Origin: an uncultured Cardiobacterium sp.
GTDB taxonomy: Bacteria > Pseudomonadota > Gammaproteobacteria > Cardiobacteriales > Cardiobacteriaceae
Length of the DNA stretch: 5,088 nt
Direction of reading: 5' to 3'
NCBI RefSeq assembly: GCF_938028185.1
Contig: NZ_CALJAH010000267.1
Location: 1 to 5,088 of the forward strand
A program made the translations under genes and the position numbers. The notes beneath the pieces are model-generated. The model did no database searches and was not told the origin of the DNA. It worked only from the letters and a program-made list of their open reading frames with translations. Shown in pieces: positions 5,088 to 5,088 of the stretch (the stretch's first letter is position 1; each line of letters opens with the position of its first letter).

Positions 5088-5088
5088 C

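Overview
This window looks like part of the conjugation region of an integrative and conjugative element (ICE) of the PFGI-1 / ICEclc / ICEHin1056 type, from a moderately GC-rich proteobacterium, probably a gamma- or betaproteobacterium. The main evidence is a complete MobH-type relaxase (TraI_2 / ICE_TraI_Pfluor type) and, divergent from it, a protein whose N-terminal part matches the PFGI-1-class PilL pattern. The species cannot be fixed from this sequence.

Left arm (1-1764, minus strand). Three genes read leftward as a tight operon. First is a secreted PilL-like protein of 417 residues. Its stop overlaps the start of a 62-residue lipoprotein (ATGA). After 12 nt comes a second lipoprotein that runs off the left edge, with 104 residues visible. 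All three carry export signals, so this arm supplies envelope components, presumably for the mating apparatus.

Centre (1765-2170). This 406-bp divergent intergenic region has no gene but much structure. It holds a candidate pilL promoter, a 36-bp near-perfect dyad just upstream of its -35, three strong hairpins and one weak one, scattered GAAGGGG/GCAAGGGG repeats, and three helically phased TAACGG repeats before the rightward operon. It is the best candidate here for an operator and/or an origin of transfer (oriT), because it lies just upstream of the relaxase operon.

Right arm (2171-4764, plus strand). A 144-residue protein of unknown function is followed after 2 nt by the 718-residue relaxase TraI. 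TraI has an N-terminal HHH/HD metal-binding relaxase domain, a long low-complexity linker with repeated DDPFADP motifs, and a C-terminal TraI_2_C domain. Relaxase and small partner probably process the DNA strand for transfer, and the left-arm proteins contribute to the surface machinery.

Right edge (4765-5088). Base composition and apparent codon use change here. One frame overlaps the traI stop (ATGA) and stays open to the window end, but its later codon use is poor. Another frame (4834-4998) looks more protein-like but lacks a start. The region may be a decayed or frameshifted small gene, or the edge of an insertion. I found no CRISPR array, tRNA, rRNA or recognisable insertion sequence.
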